64,000 bases of DNA from an uncultured Pseudomonadales bacterium (GTDB taxonomy: Bacteria; Pseudomonadota; Gammaproteobacteria; Pseudomonadales; Cellvibrionaceae), in the NCBI GenBank assembly GCA_947488935.1, contig CANLBN010000008.1, positions 1-64,000 on the forward strand, given 5' to 3'. A model generated the notes under the pieces. It searched no databases. It worked only from the letters and a program-made list of their open reading frames with translations, and was not told where the DNA came from. The position numbers and the translations under genes were made by a program. Shown in pieces: positions 63,535 to 64,000 of this stretch (its first letter is position 1; each line of letters starts with the position of its first letter).

Positions 63535-63831
63535 ATGGATAACGAATCATCCCCTTTCGAGCGATTTTGCTTGGTGCTTGGTCAGTTACCCGAGGGGCGA
63601 GTCTGTAGTTATGGGCGTTTGGCTGAGCTTGCCAGTTTAGGCAATGCACGACAAACCTGTCGTTGGTTGCGTGAGTTGCCTAAAGACTCACGTCTACCTT
63701 GGTATCGCGTTGTGAGTGCCCAAGGGAAATTAGCTGACTTCTCTAATGCCGCAAAACAGCGGCGTTTATTAGAGGCCGAGGGTATAGTCTTTACCGATAA
63801 AGGTCGTCTACCCAAGCATTATTATATTTAA
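63535..63831 (+). CDS. Alkyltransferase-like (ATL) DNA-binding protein
   Basis: A 98-residue MGMT-type DNA-binding domain with LGQLPEGRVCSYGRLAELA and the Arg finger in NARQTCRWLRELP. The alkyl-acceptor PCHRV is replaced by PWYRVV, so it cannot accept alkyl groups. ATL proteins flag O6-alkylguanine for nucleotide excision repair. Confidence 0.9.
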   Translation: MDNESSPFERFCLVLGQLPEGRVCSYGRLAELASLGNARQTCRWLRELPKDSRLPWYRVVSAQGKLADFSNAAKQRRLLEAEGIVFTDKGRLPKHYYI

Positions 63832-64000
63832 CGCGTCTTTTTTGTTGCCTGCATAAATGTAGGTCAGTGGCACGGACAAGATCTGAAGCGACTGAGATTT
63901 CGTCAACAACTCACAATTACCTCCAATTCCCACCTAAATGTAGACTATTTTTCCCTTTATCCATTTGAAAAACCCATGGGCTAATAATATGTTGCTGCCT

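Noticed and set aside
1..64000. CRISPR array, rRNA operon, prophage or complete insertion sequence
   Set aside because: No spaced short repeats, rRNA sequence, phage structural genes or transposase could be found. The only tandem array is the tRNA-derived one at the left end.

Overview
The window looks like chromosomal DNA of a marine or plant-associated gammaproteobacterium, most likely from the Cellvibrionales, a sister group of the pseudomonads. This rests on gene content and order, not on any search. Two long blocks follow the Pseudomonas gene order: rpoD-dnaG-yqeY-rpsU-tsaD-folB-folK with apaH-apaG-rsmA-pdxA-surA-lptD-amgK-murU, and panB-folK-pcnB-[intergenic]-cbrB-cbrA-gluQRS-dksA. Base composition is moderate and becomes AT-rich in the accessory region.

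Layout. 1-590: a tRNA with a CAU anticodon (probably tRNA-Ile2), preceded by tandem 89-90 bp partial tRNA copies. 591-9178: rpoD, dnaG, a TetR regulator, ybaN, an ABC exporter, yqeY and rpsU. 9474-12160: tsaD and a folate/pterin cluster. 12299-22437: a DMT exporter, then the minus-strand outer-membrane biogenesis operon lptD-surA-pdxA-rsmA-apaG-apaH, divergent from the cell-wall recycling pair amgK-murU. 22438-35312: an accessory island. It starts with an Rhs/YD-repeat polymorphic-toxin locus whose repeat body is split into three separately exported proteins. It continues with a candidate immunity gene, two unusual ATPases, orphan immunity-like genes (MORN and pentapeptide) and displaced Rhs tips with their own immunity candidates. 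Short direct repeats containing a terminator bound the second half. 35313-42426: two small unknown genes, a LapD-like degenerate GGDEF/EAL receptor, a DUF2333 protein and DNA polymerase II. 42486-46529: panB, a deoxynucleoside kinase, folK and pcnB. 46530-54422: the CbrXAB region, gluQRS and dksA. 54737-63831: sfsA, a YdjM-like membrane protein, a YeaD-like mutarotase, DUF817, tcdA, a malic enzyme, msrPQ and an alkyltransferase-like protein.

The most interesting signal is in the pcnB-cbrB gap. The minus strand there carries a near-consensus sigma-54 promoter (46961-46976) and then an A-rich stretch with at least five AAnAAnAA motifs. A strong hairpin with a T-run follows at 46741-46775. A cluster of inverted GTTAC boxes lies about 100-150 bp upstream of the predicted start. 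This is the architecture expected of a CbrB-activated CrcZ-type RNA that sequesters Hfq/Crc, at the syntenic position of Pseudomonas crcZ. The operon also has a 56-codon cbrX-like ORF that overlaps cbrA by ATGA, and a convergent secreted protein extremely rich in His, Lys and Tyr sits inside the locus.

All functions are read from translated motifs and gene context. No alignment, profile search or folding program was run. Residue positions are approximate unless stated.
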